Shown here: in pieces, positions 63,690 through 64,000 of the stretch
Position numbering within the stretch: position 1 is the stretch's first letter
Layout of the letters: each line of letters opens with the position of its first letter
Assembly: GCA_013396995.1 (NCBI GenBank)
Contig: VWZP01002904.1
Span: 2,682-66,681, forward strand
Origin: Dicaeum eximium
Lineage: Eukaryota > Chordata > Aves > Passeriformes > Dicaeidae
Direction of reading: 5' to 3'
DNA: 64,000 nucleotides
Translations under genes and position numbers: made by a program
The notes under the pieces: model-generated
The model's input: the letters and a program-made list of their open reading frames with translations, nothing else
What the model was told of the DNA's origin: nothing
Databases searched by the model: none

Positions 63690-64000
63690 TCGGCGTGGAG
63701 AGGTGAGGCACTGCTCGGCTCTGCCGTCAGCCCACCCCGAAGCTGCCGTGAGAACCCCCCCGTGCGGTGCATCAGTCCCGGCTGAGCCTCTGGACCCTGC
63801 GGGGGTTCGTCTGGGGGGGTTTACCCCGGCTATCACAGCGGGTCAACAGCGTGGACTGTCTGCTCAGTGCATCCAGAGCTGCTAGAAAGGCAGGAATTCT
63901 CTGCGTGGATGTGTCTGACACGGTGCTCCCCCGTGCTGCTGGCAGGATTCCTGCCTCGGTGGCTCCGGCTGGGAGAGAGCGTTGCTGTGAATCACCAGGA
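63690..64000. promoter_or_regulatory. CpG-rich stretch at right window edge, possible promoter
   Basis: About 14 CpGs in 165 bases (63690-63855) and further CpGs to the window end, much denser than the preceding 5 kb. This is the composition of a CpG-island edge and could be the promoter of the next gene on either strand. Truncated by the window. Confidence 0.35.

Overview
The window is vertebrate nuclear DNA, almost certainly from a bird. It carries one recognisable protein-coding gene, the complete coding region of MID2 (midline 2, TRIM1), a microtubule-associated RING ubiquitin ligase, on the + strand in nine coding exons. The avian call rests on scattered 5'-truncated CR1 LINE fragments with the characteristic ATTCTATGA-like 3' ends in both orientations, the near absence of other repeat classes, and MID2 protein features. 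The gene is MID2 rather than its paralogue MID1 because of the wording of the coiled coil and SPRY domain and the C-terminal extension ending ...SGMKACH.

Layout. Positions 1-470 are CpG-rich and GC-rich and look like a promoter/CpG island with a possible non-coding first exon (candidate splice donor at 113). A long intron follows to 14981. The first coding exon (14982-15703, ATG at 15038) encodes the RING finger and both B-boxes. An intron of about 26 kb (15704-41962) holds CR1 pieces, three minisatellites and AT-rich islands that may be conserved regulatory DNA. The remaining coding exons are 41963-42058, 45728-45835, 47400-47548, 48036-48163, 49144-49287, 52744-52905, 57450-57657 and 57835-58237 (stop TAG at 58235). 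They encode the coiled coil, COS box, fibronectin type III domain and PRY-SPRY domain. All junctions are GT-AG, the phases match, and the spliced frame is open for 687 codons. Downstream lie the 3' UTR (end unresolved), a longer decayed CR1 copy (about 59780-60925), and a second CpG-rich stretch at the right edge (63690-64000) that may be the promoter of the next gene.

How it works: the exon series gives one TRIM-family E3 ligase. RING and B-boxes mediate ubiquitin transfer and partner binding, the coiled coil dimerises it, the COS box and FN3 target microtubules, and PRY-SPRY binds substrates. I found no second credible protein-coding gene on either strand, no recognisable RNA gene and no CRISPR. 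The window does not show an obviously new biological system. The items most worth a second look are a tiny upstream ORF ending two bases before the MID2 start codon, a CR1 insertion about 28 bases past the exon 7 splice donor with an open read-through frame, an inverted CR1 pair in intron 2, a probable solo LTR in intron 4, and several minisatellites.
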